Shown here one piece after another: positions 1 to 9,300 of a DNA stretch of 9,611 bases. The position numbers and the translations under genes are program-made. The notes under the pieces were generated by a model. The model saw only the letters and a program-made list of their open reading frames with translations. It ran no database searches and had not been told where the DNA came from. Numbering within the stretch: position 1 is the stretch's first letter; each line of letters opens with the position of its first letter. The DNA is taken from contig JAJXPD010000076.1 in the NCBI GenBank assembly GCA_021641325.1, positions 1 to 9,611 on the forward strand, written 5' to 3'. Source of the DNA: Opitutales bacterium. GTDB lineage: Bacteria; Verrucomicrobiota; Verrucomicrobiia; Opitutales; Intestinicryptomonadaceae.

Positions 1-852
1 GATATCAATATATGCCAGTTCAATATGAGGTTTGACTGCAAGAACGACGGCAGGATAACCAAGACCTACAAGGACGATAAGGGAAGGGAATGCGAAGTCA
101 GAGACGGTTCCTGTACTTGGGAAAAACGCTGCCCGCTAATAAAGGACTTTTTGCGCTACAACGAAGTCGACATTTGCGGCACGCAGGAGCTTTACAAGAA
201 TCAGGTGGACGATATGAGGAAGATGGAGGAATACGCGATATTCGGCGTGCCCACTACACCGTCCGCCGAGGCGAAGGGAAAAGTCAACCACAACAACGTA
301 ATCATTTATAGGAAGGACAGATTCGACCTTCTCGAAAGCGGAGTATTTTGGTTTTCGGACACGCCCGAGAAGGAATCCCGCGGTTGGGGTGCGGCGTATC
401 CCCGCAACTGCAACTGGGGGAAATTCTTGGACAAAAAGACGGGAAAAACTTTCCACTTTTTCAATATGCACTTCCACCACATAGGAGAGAATATCCGCTT
501 GGAGTCGGCGAAATTGCTTGTAAAAAAGATAAGGGAAATAGCGGGAGACGGCACGTTCTTTGCGATGGGAGATTTAAACTCCAATCCGACGACGCAAGCC
601 ATTGGCGTGATACAGGCTTCGGGATATATGCACGATGCTCGTAAAATTTCCAAGACTCCGTTTTACGGACCAAAATTTACCGACAATTATTGGTAAACAG
701 GGAAGGGAACGGATTGGACGAATTGGATAGATTGGATTTTCGTTTCGGGAGATGTAAATGTATTGAAGTTTGGAGTTCTTGCCGACAACCAGAACGGCGT
801 ATGGCTTTCGGATCACTTTCCTTTGTTGATAAAAGCGAAAATAGGCAACTAA
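1..852 (+). pseudogene. Endonuclease/exonuclease/phosphatase (DNase I-like fold) family protein, 5'-partial, interrupted by an in-frame stop
   Basis: The frame is open from the left edge, so the ATG at 25 is probably internal: the codons before it already read as the family's first strand (INICQFNMRFD). Counting residues from base 1, visible EEP motifs are the first-strand Asn, the metal-binding Glu in GTQE (E63), the His-containing NMHFHH strand, and GDLNSNP (D191, N193). TAA at 694-696 (codon 232) then ends the frame. Without any frame change the next 51 codons read as the expected family C-terminus, with IDWIF (D244) and the catalytic SDHFP pair (D271, H272), ending at TAA 850-852. The family hydrolyses phosphodiester or phosphomonoester bonds in nucleic acids, lipids or sugar phosphates; the substrate here cannot be told. 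The product stopped at codon 232 lacks the catalytic His and should be inactive. At least six Arg codons are AGG, and GC is lower than in the rest of the window. A sequencing error at 694-696 is the main alternative to a true nonsense mutation. Confidence 0.88.
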
Positions 853-869
853 CGCTTTCGGTTTCGGGG

Positions 870-907
870 AAAAACTTCGCGCGGTATATTCGGCGCGAAG
901 TTTTTTT
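870..907 (+). terminator. Rho-independent terminator after the EEP gene
   Basis: A perfect 13-bp inverted repeat pairs 870-882 with 893-905 around a 10-nt loop, and the 3' arm runs into seven T residues (901-907). It starts 17 bp after the second stop of the EEP frame at 852, not after the premature stop at 696, which agrees with the original gene ending at 852. It separates the EEP transcript from the GH remnant downstream. Confidence 0.9.
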
Positions 908-969
908 GCGCCCGCCCGCCGCGACTCATTCGATTGACATAATGGATTTTTTCGGGTTTGCTTGCCTTT

Positions 970-2953
970 ATGACCATATCGAAAGCCCTGAAACTGCCCG
1001 CAATTCTTTTCGCCGCCGCGCAAATTTTCTGCGCGTGCTCAAAGGAGACGCCGCCCCCGATTTACGATGCCCCGCTTTTCGAATCGCAGGCAGACTTCAG
1101 GGAAAAGCGCACGCTCGATTTTGTCTGCGCAAAGAATTTCTCCGCAGTCGGCGCGGCTCTCCACAAGCATTACGTCCACCCTCGCCCGCGACGACAGAAT
1201 AACGTTCTTCGACAGACTCCTCGAAGAAACCCGCAAACGCGGGATAAAATACGACTGCGCGGGAGCGCACATCTACCGCGGTGCGCCAGAATATCCGCGC
1301 CCCACCCTTGACGAAAACTACGAAAGCCTCTTTGCCGTCTTCAAAAAACACGGCTACGAAAACATCGACGTCTACTCGCCGGAGGGCATGCACTGGCTGC
1401 CCGTACACTGCTACGACGTGCCGTTTATAACCGATTTGGAGCGGCGGGCAAAACCCCTGCGCGGCGTGCTTCCGTACACCTACGACATCGGGCACGGCGA
1501 AAGGCTTGCGACCGCCCTGCGCGCGCGGACTTGGCTTGTGGGCTTGAAGTACGCGAACATAAAATCGATGAACGCCTCCAACTACGGGGTGTCGCAGATG
1601 GACGCGACGCTTTCGCCCTACGCGTACCACATTGTGCCGAACACGCTCGGCAATCTTCTGGGAGAGTCGGATTTTCTCTTCGAATTGAAGCTCTTTGCCG
1701 ACACGCGCTGTTTTGTATTCGACGACGGCGCGGGCAAGGCGGTTGCCGCAATCTGGGCGTGCAAAAAGGAGTTCGACAGGGGAACAATGCGCCCGCCCGA
1801 AATGTCGTTTGCCGCGCCGCGCGGAACGGAGCTTTTCGACATCATGGGGCATGAAAGAAGCTTCGACAAAAACGCCGACGGCTCCGACCGGCTGCGGCTC
1901 TCGATTTTCCCCGTATTCCTGCGGGCGGCAAGCGCGGGCGAACTGGCGGCGGCGTTGAAGTCAGCAAAGTGGAAATCGAACGCGCCGATTTTGCCGAAGG
2001 TAAAGTTTGCGCCGGTTTCGGCGGGCAAATTTTCGGTCTCGGCGGGCAACCCCTACACCGCCGAAATGCGCGGGAAAATCGGGCTTCGCGGCGATTCCCA
2101 AAACTTTGCGATTGCCGAAAACGACTCGCGGAAATTCGCCTTTTCCGCGCCCGCAAAAATAACCGATACCGCGATAAAAAAGTTCGCCGAAAAAATTTCG
2201 CTCTCGCTCGCCTCGCCCGTAAAGCGCGACTTCACCTACCCAAAAAGCTTCCGCGCGCTCCTCGTAAAAAACACGCGCGAAGATTTCGGCGAAATCGGCA
2301 AAAACTGGGACAAAAGGGAGGGCGTTCCGCCGATAAGCCTCGACAACATAAGACGCTCGGAAAAGCTGTGGAGCAAGGGAATCAACCCGACGGCGGAGCA
2401 GTTTTCAGCGCGCTACAAAATTCTGCGCGACGCCGACAAACTGCGGATTGCAGTCTTTGTTCGCGACGACAAATTCCTCGAAGCAGACGGCGACTCCGCC
2501 GACGCGGGAGCGCGCGCCGACGCCGTCGAGATTATTTTCGATACCCTTGCCGACGCCGCCGACACGCCCGAAGAGCGGCGGCTCGGCGCGGACGACTGGC
2601 ACTTCAAAATCTGGAAGACGAAAGGCTCGGACGAAGCGAAAGTTTACAGGCTGTCCGTGCCCGACGTGCAGCTTACGCTCGGCATTCTCGGCGCGAAAGT
2701 GCACACGTTCGCCGACGACGTCAGGGGCGCGTTCAGGAAGACGGACGGCGGATACATGCTCGAACTCGAATTCGAAGCTACCGCAATGCTTCCGCAAAAG
2801 CTCGCCGCCAACGCCGTAATGGGAATAGGCGTAATCGTGGACGACTTCGACGGCCCCGACTCTCCCGAAGCCGACGCGCGGCTTACAAATTCCGCGGCGA
2901 AGGCGAAAATAGAATCCACGCCGTCGGAATTTCCGCTCGCGGTTTTCGAATAA
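970..2953 (+). pseudogene. Clan GH-A-like glycoside hydrolase remnant with C-terminal CBM9-like domain; signal sequence in a different frame
   Basis: An ATG at 970 opens a lipoprotein-like signal sequence (basic start, hydrophobic core, then AQIFCAC followed by SKE), whose frame runs to a stop at 1309-1311. The rest of the protein lies in the next frame, open to TAA 2951-2953. High third-position GC moves from one frame to the other at about 1150-1190, which places the break. Numbering the second frame from its ATG at 1067, the protein begins with GIKYDCAGAHIYRG (like barrel strand 6), then VYSPEGMHW with a nucleophile-like Glu (E106, strand 7), then TWLVGLKY (strand 8). A beta domain follows (about 290-385), then a CBM9-like module (about 385-625; LRIAVFVRDD, DAVEIIFD, GYMLELEFE). 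Strands 1-5, which would carry the Asn-Glu acid/base, are absent. I infer an internal deletion plus frame loss. The ATG at 1067 has no well-spaced ribosome site and gives no signal peptide. A family number cannot be given. Confidence 0.75.
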
Positions 2954-2963
2954 ATTTGCCGCA

Positions 2964-3005
2964 AAAAAAACGCGCCGTATTTTTAAATTTGCGGCGCGTT
3001 TTTTT
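2964..3005. terminator. Bidirectional rho-independent terminator between convergent genes
   Basis: A 14-bp perfect stem pairs 2964-2977 with 2992-3005 around a 14-nt AT-rich loop. The GC core is seven bases (cgcgccg). The lower stem is a run of A on one side and T on the other, so each strand's transcript ends in a U-tract. It sits 11 bp after the stop of the GH remnant (2953) and 16 bp past the stop of the - strand hydrolase (3021), so it can end both transcripts. Confidence 0.9.
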
Positions 3006-3020
3006 CGGACGTCGGCGGAC

Positions 3021-6000
3021 TTAGTTTCCTACGGCCGCTATTTCGAAAAGCGTAGTCGCGCCGTGCGGAAGCCCTGAAGTGTCTATTTCGAGCTTCAAGA
3101 CTCCGTTTGCGGATTTCGCGGGAATCGGCGCGCGCCTTGCGCCGTCGAGCGAAAGCGGATAGACGGCGTATTTCGCGGTCGGGTCGAGTTTCAGCTCGGC
3201 TTTGAGCGTTCCCGTTTTCAGGAGAATCGGGGCTTTGCCGGAGTCGAGCATGCGCAGAAAATCGAACGAGGTTTTCATGTCCGTGTTCGCCTCGGCGGTC
3301 GCGTAGATTAGGACAATGCGGCGGCTTTTGCCCAAATCGAGACCGTCGAGCGACGCCGCCGCGACCGCCGCGGGAACGGACGACGACAGCACTTTCAAAT
3401 TTCCCAAGTCCGCGCCGACGCCGCTTTCGGAAACGAGCAGCTGCGATTTCGGCGTCGAAATTTTCAGGCTCTTTTCGGGAACGTTCATCGTGATTTCGCC
3501 CGTATCGGTCTGGAAAATTCCGCGCGAAATGTCGGTGGAATTGCCAGCGGGCAGGATTTTATTTTCGCGCATTTTTGCGACGAATCCGCGCAGGTCGAAG
3601 CCGCCGCCGTCGGCGTTCGGCACTACGTCATGAAACCACGCCTCCATGATTGTGTCGGAGCTGCCAATCGGCGGCATGCGCATGTCGGCGGGCTTGGGCG
3701 CAAGGCTCTTCAACGAGTCGGGACGCGCCCCGCCGCAGTCAACGGCAAAACCCGTGAGCAGCGCAACTTTCATCTGCTCGCTGTTGACCGCCTTTTGCGA
3801 CTCTATCGGATTCTTTTCGAAATACTCGCCCGCCATAACCATGTCCACGCGCGACTTAGCCCGCGCGACGTCGCCGCGCACGAAGAAGCACGCAGAGAGC
3901 AGTTCCGACGCCCTCACAATCGGCGAGCGGCAGATTCTGAACGGGTTGAGCTTCAAATGCGGCGGCAGCAGCCCGTTCACGTCGGACGGAACAATGTCCT
4001 CGTGGATTGTCAGCATCGACATGTTCTGGAACGCGGCGTACGGCGCGAACGTGCCCAGAACCTCGTATCTTCGCATGTTCCACCAGCAGTGGTTGAATTC
4101 GGTAATGCCTATCGGCCTGTCGGCGAAGCGGCGCGAGAGCACGGAGCCGAGGTTCGGGAAGGCGTCGCCTATGCAGCTGTTCTGGCGCGTCGCGGCGTCC
4201 TTTGTGTTAAGCCCCGTGGGGTGCGCGAAGTATGTGTTGGAAATTATGGACTCGAACATTTCGCCGCGCGGGACATTCTGCGCGGGCGACGACGCCACGT
4301 TCTCGCTCGCGATTATCCCCTTGTAGCCGGTTTCGCGGACGGTTTTGTTGCAGAATTTGAGGAAGCGCGTTTTGCGGTCGAGCGCGAACTCCTGCCAGTC
4401 GGGATTTTTCACGAACGGATCGCCGACTTCGGAAAAATCGGCGTAGTCGAACGTGCCGCTGTTGTACACAAAGCCCTTTCTGTTCCACGATTCGTTGAGC
4501 TTTTCGACCGTGCCGTATTTTTTTTCGAGCCACTTGCGCCACTTCGAAAGCACGAGTTTTTGCGTGCGCGGCGTGCCGCGTTTCAGGCGCGAAAGCACGA
4601 TGGAAAGCTCGTTGAAATGCTCAACCTGCAAGAACATCGGGTCGTCCTTCCACGCGAGATTCGTGTACGGGTTGAAGTGGTTGAGCTGAAGCTCGGCGAC
4701 ATTCCGCCACGCCCGCCACGCGGTCTTGTCGCCGAAGAGGCAGCGCAGCTTGGAATCGTCGCGCATTTCGCCCATTTTGAAGCCCCTCTCGCCCAACTCC
4801 TGCCAAGTGATTACAAGGTGGACATACACGCCGTTTTTTTTCAGCTCCGAAAAAAAGTAGTCGAGGCAGTCCATCGCGGTTTTGAAATTTTTGCGCTCCG
4901 AGTGGCTCTTGAACTGTTCGAACTCCATGCGCACGCAGTTGTAGCCCGCCCGCCTGATTTGCGCGGCGTAGCTTTTGAGCGAACGCTTGCGGGCGTCGAT
5001 GTCGGCTATTCTGAAAAACGGCGCAAGCGACATCGTGAAGCTCTTGAAACGCGCGTCGCGTTCGGGCGTTTTTTCGAACGCCATCGTGCCGCGCGGCGAG
5101 ACGATAACCCTGCCGAACGCCCCCGCCTCGGCGTCGGGGAAAAACCGCGAGAGGTCGAGCGCGGAGTTTTCGAGCACCGACATTTTCGCGGGAATGTCAG
5201 CCGCCGCCCACTTGTCGGGCGCGGGCTTCCAGACTTCAAAAGTCGGAACGTCGGTGTCGGAAAGCGTGGCGGCTGCTATCGACCAGTCGCCGTCCGCCCA
5301 AGTGTTGAAAGTTATCTCCTCGACGTCGGTAAGCCCGCCCGTCTCGAAGCGCGACAAATACCAAACGTCCCTTTTGTTTTCGGCGTCGCCGAAGAACACC
5401 GCCTTTGCGTTGTGCGCGGGCGCGTAGGCGTTTTTGCGCCCGCAGTCCCTGTCGATTTTCACGAAGCGCTTGACGGGCTTGTTCCCCGTGGTCTTCACAA
5501 TGACCGACGCAATGTAGGCGTCGGGCTTCGACGCCGAATTGTCCATGCGGTGGAGGAGGTAGAGATACCGCCCCGCCCTGTTTTCGCCGCCCACCGAAAT
5601 CTTGGCGGGCTTGCCGTTTTTCGGCGGAAAGCGCAGGGTTTTCACCGCGCCGTCCGAACCAGCGAGCCAGAAATTGATTCCGTCGAAAGCGACTGCGCCC
5701 GCCTTCGTGAACGACCCAACGGCGGAGTTTGCCGCGGCGGAAATGTCGATAAAAGCGTCCTCGATTTCGGGAAGCTCTCCCGCGGGGCGCGTCATGACGG
5801 AAATTTCGCAGGGCCTTCCCCTTTCCACTTTCAGCGTCGCGCATGTATAGGTGCGCGACCACGCCCGCAGGCACGCCCCGCCCGACGCCGCGCGGTTCGA
5901 GCCGAACACGATTTTCGGCGCGGGGTTCGCGAACGAAAAGCCCGCAAAGCCATTTTCGAAGCCTCCGTTGGGGTGCGGGGCACCGTCGATTTTCAGGTCG

Positions 6001-6377
6001 TCGTAGTACGAGGCAAGCTTGCGGACGGAAGCTCCGCGCCGCTTTTCGACGCCCGAAAGCGAAAGGCGCACGACGCCCGACTCCGACGGCACGAACGAAA
6101 ACTTCATCTCCTCCCACGCGGACGGGTCGGAGTTGAAGTGCATGGCAAACAGCACATGGCTTGTCTTGCCGCCCGCGCCTTTCGACTTGTACTCCCTGAC
6201 GGTTGCCGATTCCGCATCGCCGCGCAAAAGCGGGAAATCGGCGGCGACGGCAATTCTCGCGCCGCAGTCTCGCAGCGAGTCGCGCTCCGCCGCAAACGCC
6301 GCGCCGCAATGCGCTAAGGCGCAAAAAACCGCGAAAGCCGAAATTATTTTCGGACACAAAACGCTATTTTTGAACAT
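3021..6377 (-). CDS. Large secreted clan GH-A-like glycoside hydrolase, 1118 aa (second gene of a tandem pair)
   Basis: The protein begins with a clear Sec signal peptide (cleavage likely at AFA-A, residues 29/30). A jelly-roll-like, CBM-type domain follows at about 40-205 (YYDDLKIDG, then GGFENG), and a second beta domain at about 206-400 (RYLYLLHRMDN). A pre-barrel motif PDAEAGAFGRVIVSPRGTMA leads into a TIM-barrel at about 425-870. Clan-A landmarks appear in order: R483 (NCVRME), H520 (YVHLV), the acid/base NE at N589-E590 (HFNELS), Y716 and H719 (NTYFAHP), and the nucleophile E760 (ITEFNH). A beta-sandwich fills the C-terminus (about 930-1118). The likely role is extracellular or periplasmic hydrolysis of a polysaccharide; substrate and CAZy family cannot be told. 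The start lies 3 bp after the upstream paralogue's stop, and the only ribosome-site candidate is a weak GGAA inside that gene's end, so translation may be coupled. The signal peptide supports this ATG. Confidence 0.88.
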   Translation of the reverse strand: MFKNSVLCPKIISAFAVFCALAHCGAAFAAERDSLRDCGARIAVAADFPLLRGDAESATVREYKSKGAGGKTSHVLFAMHFNSDPSAWEEMKFSFVPSESGVVRLSLSGVEKRRGASVRKLASYYDDLKIDGAPHPNGGFENGFAGFSFANPAPKIVFGSNRAASGGACLRAWSRTYTCATLKVERGRPCEISVMTRPAGELPEIEDAFIDISAAANSAVGSFTKAGAVAFDGINFWLAGSDGAVKTLRFPPKNGKPAKISVGGENRAGRYLYLLHRMDNSASKPDAYIASVIVKTTGNKPVKRFVKIDRDCGRKNAYAPAHNAKAVFFGDAENKRDVWYLSRFETGGLTDVEEITFNTWADGDWSIAAATLSDTDVPTFEVWKPAPDKWAAADIPAKMSVLENSALDLSRFFPDAEAGAFGRVIVSPRGTMAFEKTPERDARFKSFTMSLAPFFRIADIDARKRSLKSYAAQIRRAGYNCVRMEFEQFKSHSERKNFKTAMDCLDYFFSELKKNGVYVHLVITWQELGERGFKMGEMRDDSKLRCLFGDKTAWRAWRNVAELQLNHFNPYTNLAWKDDPMFLQVEHFNELSIVLSRLKRGTPRTQKLVLSKWRKWLEKKYGTVEKLNESWNRKGFVYNSGTFDYADFSEVGDPFVKNPDWQEFALDRKTRFLKFCNKTVRETGYKGIIASENVASSPAQNVPRGEMFESIISNTYFAHPTGLNTKDAATRQNSCIGDAFPNLGSVLSRRFADRPIGITEFNHCWWNMRRYEVLGTFAPYAAFQNMSMLTIHEDIVPSDVNGLLPPHLKLNPFRICRSPIVRASELLSACFFVRGDVARAKSRVDMVMAGEYFEKNPIESQKAVNSEQMKVALLTGFAVDCGGARPDSLKSLAPKPADMRMPPIGSSDTIMEAWFHDVVPNADGGGFDLRGFVAKMRENKILPAGNSTDISRGIFQTDTGEITMNVPEKSLKISTPKSQLLVSESGVGADLGNLKVLSSSVPAAVAAASLDGLDLGKSRRIVLIYATAEANTDMKTSFDFLRMLDSGKAPILLKTGTLKAELKLDPTAKYAVYPLSLDGARRAPIPAKSANGVLKLEIDTSGLPHGATTLFEIAAVGN
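4639..4688 (-). repeat. Near-identical paralogue patch, copy A (pairs with 7975-8024)
   Basis: By eye, 48 of 50 bases match 7975-8024. It encodes the NPYTNLAWKDDP stretch about 20 residues before the acid/base Glu. It reflects duplication of the hydrolase gene and is not a mobile repeat. Confidence 0.85.
5069..5159 (-). repeat. Near-identical paralogue patch, copy A (pairs with 8402-8492)
   Basis: Aligning by eye with 8402-8492 gives about 10 mismatches in 91 positions, and the first 31 bases (5069-5099) are identical. It encodes the pre-barrel motif LDLS..PDAEAG.FGRVI.SPRGTMAFEK. Confidence 0.85.
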
Positions 6378-6380
6378 ATT

Positions 6381-9300
6381 TTATTCCGAAACGATTTCAA
6401 AGAAAGTCGGCGCGCCGTTTGCAAACGCTCCGTTGTCGATGTCGAGCTTGAGAGCGCCGCCCGAAAATTCGGCGGACACTTTGCCGCGGCGTTCGCCGTT
6501 GAGCGCGAGCGCGTAGACGGAAAACTTTTTGGAGGGGTCGAGCTTCAGCTCGGCGCAAACCCTGCCGCGGCGCACCGCCACGGGCCCGCGCCCCTCGTTC
6601 AGCGAAAGAATGCCGTCGAGGCTCGTGATTGCGTCGATGTTGTTTTCCTGAGTGGCGTACACAAACACAAGGCGCGAGCTTTTGCCGATTTCCGCTCCGT
6701 CGAGCGACGCAAGCCCGACGCTCGCGGGAACTGTCGTCGATAGCAGCCGCAACGCGCCCGCAGTCGCCGCCGTGTTTCCGTGAACGGTTATCGCGCAAGA
6801 CTTGTCGGTTGCAACTTTCATGCTTCCGCGCTTGGCGTCCATTGTGATTTGCCGCGTGTCGGTCTGGTAGACGCCCGCGGCGGGGTCGCTCTCGTTGTCG
6901 GGCGAAAGCATGCCGCGGCGTTTCGCCTCGGCGACGAATTTGGAGAGGTCGAAGCTTCCGTCGCCCGACTCCACAACGCGCTGCGCCCAGCCCTCGGTTA
7001 CGATTTCCGCCGCGCCTTCGGGAAGAATCTGCATGTCGGCGGGTTTGGGGTTAGAGCTTTTTAGATTCGCGGGAACGGGCGCGTCTGACTTCACAGCAAA
7101 GCCCACAATCAGCGGTATGTGCCCCTGCCCGCCGCCGACCGAACTCAACGCGCGATCCTCCTTTTCGACAAAGTTTTTGCCAATCAGCATGTCCACCCTG
7201 TGCTCGGAGGGCTTCACGTCGCCTCGCATGAAGAAGCACTGGTTGAACAGCTCCGCCGCGCGAATCGCGGGCGAATCGGCGACGTTGAACGGCGACAGCC
7301 TCGACTTCCAGCCACCGCGCCACGGAACCGCGTTCGCGTGGATTATAAGCGTCGAAAAATTCTGGAACGCCGAGTACGGCGCGAAGACCGACATCATCTC
7401 GAAGCGGTGCTTGTTCCAATAACAGTGGTTGTACTCGGTAACCGAAAGCGGGCGGTCGGCGTGCTTGGAAAGCGCAATCGCCCGCCAGTAGCCCGCGGAA
7501 CGCGCTATCGACGACTCCTGATTGCAGGTGTGGTCGGCGTCTGGCGTGTACAGTCCGCCGGGGTGCTCGTAGTACGAGTTCACTATGACGTTTTCGGAAA
7601 ACCCGCCGCGCGCCCAAGAGTCGTACACGGCGCGGCCCAAGTTGCGCTGCGAAACTATGCCCTTGTAGCCCGTGCCGCGCACGACCATTTTGCAGAAGTC
7701 GGCGAACTCCGACTCCGCCTCGCGGCAGAAACGCCCCCAGTCCGCGCCCGCCGTCAGGCACTGCGCGTCGGCAAACGACTTCAACGGATAGCCGCCGCGC
7801 TTCGCCCACGCCTTCCCGCGCCACGCGTCGTTGAGCTTGCCGACCGTGCCGTAGCGTTTTTCAAGCCACACGCGCCAGCGGTCGGTCAATAGCTTTTGCG
7901 TCGCGGGCGAAAATTCGTCGAACTTGTTGTGGCAAATCGAAAGCTCGTTGTAGTACTCGAAAAGCTGGAAAACGGGGTCGTCCTTCCACGCGAGATTCGT
8001 GTACGGATTGACGTGGTTGAGCTGCTCTTCGGCGGTCTCGCGCCACATTGCGCGGGCTTCGGGCTCGCCGAAAATAGCGCGGATTTTAACGTCGTTGCGC
8101 TGCGGGAACGAGTAGTTTTTCGTGCCGATGTCGTACCACGCGAGCGGCAGGTGTATGTAGACCCCGTTGCGTTTCAGCTCGCGGATAAGATAGTCGATTT
8201 CGTCGTAGCGGTAGGCGCGTTCGGCTCGCTTTGTGTCCGATTTCAGATAGTCGAAGTTTATGCGCAGAAGATTGTAGCCGTTTTTTCTGATTTGCGCGGC
8301 GTACTTGCGCATATTGTCGCGGGCGGTCTCAAAGTCGTACTTCAAAACGAGAGAATGCGGATAAAACGTGTAGCCCTTGAACCTGACGTCGGCGTCGGGG
8401 TTTTTTTCGAACGCCATCGTGCCGCGCGGCGAAATAATGACCCTGCCGAAAACCCCCGCCTCGGCGTCGGGGAGGAACGACGAGAGGTCGAGAGCACTGC
8501 CCGCCCTGACGGGGTGGTCTTCGGGAATGTCGGCAAGCACCCAGTCGGGATTTCCCTTCGGTGTGGTCGTCTCGCAGGGGTCAACTTTTTTGTCCGAAAT
8601 TGTCGCCGCAACGACAATCCACGGCGCGTTTCCGTACGCCGAAAAAGACACTTTCTCGACGCGCCTGTTGGCGTCGAGCGGAAAGCGGCTCATGTAAAGC
8701 GCGCCGCCGTCGGAAGGAAACGCGACTCGCCCGTTGCGGAGAGCGCGGTTCGCCGCGCGGTACACGTCCGCATCTATTCCGTAGCGCATTCTGAAGCCTT
8801 TTTTCACGCCGTCGGTATACTCGATGTTAAGCGCGCCGAAAGACCAGCCTTTCTGCATTCTGTCGGGATTCGCCAGCGCGTGCACAACGTAAATATACCG
8901 CCCCGACCGCGAAATTCCGCCTGTCTTGACCGATGCCGGCGCGGAGGGAGCAGCCGACGACTTCAACGCAACGACGAGCTTGCCGGAGTTCGCCGCGGAA
9001 TTTGCAATGTCGAATTTTATGCCGCAAACTTCCGAAACGCCCGCACTGCCGGAAAGCTTTTCAAGAAACGCGCCGAGCATCGCGCCCTTCGGCAGCTTGC
9101 GCATTTGCGCGAAGTCGGAAGGCGAAGCGTTGGCGGATTTTTTGAGGTCGAGGGGGAAGTCGGTCTCCAAATCCGACGGCTTCGCGCCGAGAACGTCGAA
9201 CGCAAGCTCGAATACCTTGCCGCCTTCGAGCGAAACAGTCCGCCGAACCGCGCCGAACGAACTCGCCCGCGCCGCAAACACGCCGTGCGCCGCGCCCGCA

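Noticed and set aside
694..696. Programmed stop-codon readthrough or genetic-code change at the EEP stop
   Set aside because: TAA ends all other genes in the window, no readthrough-type element is visible after it, and a simple nonsense change or base-call error is enough.
934..972. TTGACA at 934-939 as a -35 box for the GH remnant
   Set aside because: The hexamer is perfect, but no convincing -10 lies 16-18 bp downstream, so I do not call a promoter.
1150..1190. Programmed ribosomal frameshifting in the GH remnant
   Set aside because: No slippery run or clear downstream structure is visible, and the missing barrel strands point to a deletion.
690..1202. A 170-codon frame spanning the EEP end, the terminator and the start of the GH remnant
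   Set aside because: It runs through a strong terminator hairpin and overlaps two better supported frames; no motif is visible.
1969..3024. A 351-codon + strand frame overlapping the GH remnant
   Set aside because: It is extremely Arg-rich and reads across the bidirectional terminator; it is a frame-shifted shadow of the CBM9-like coding region.
3630..6317. An 895-codon open frame on the + strand opposite the downstream hydrolase
   Set aside because: Its translation is rich in Arg, His and Ala, shows no recognisable motif, and is the exact antisense of a gene with signal peptide, catalytic motifs and a paralogue. Long antisense frames are expected in GC-rich coding DNA.
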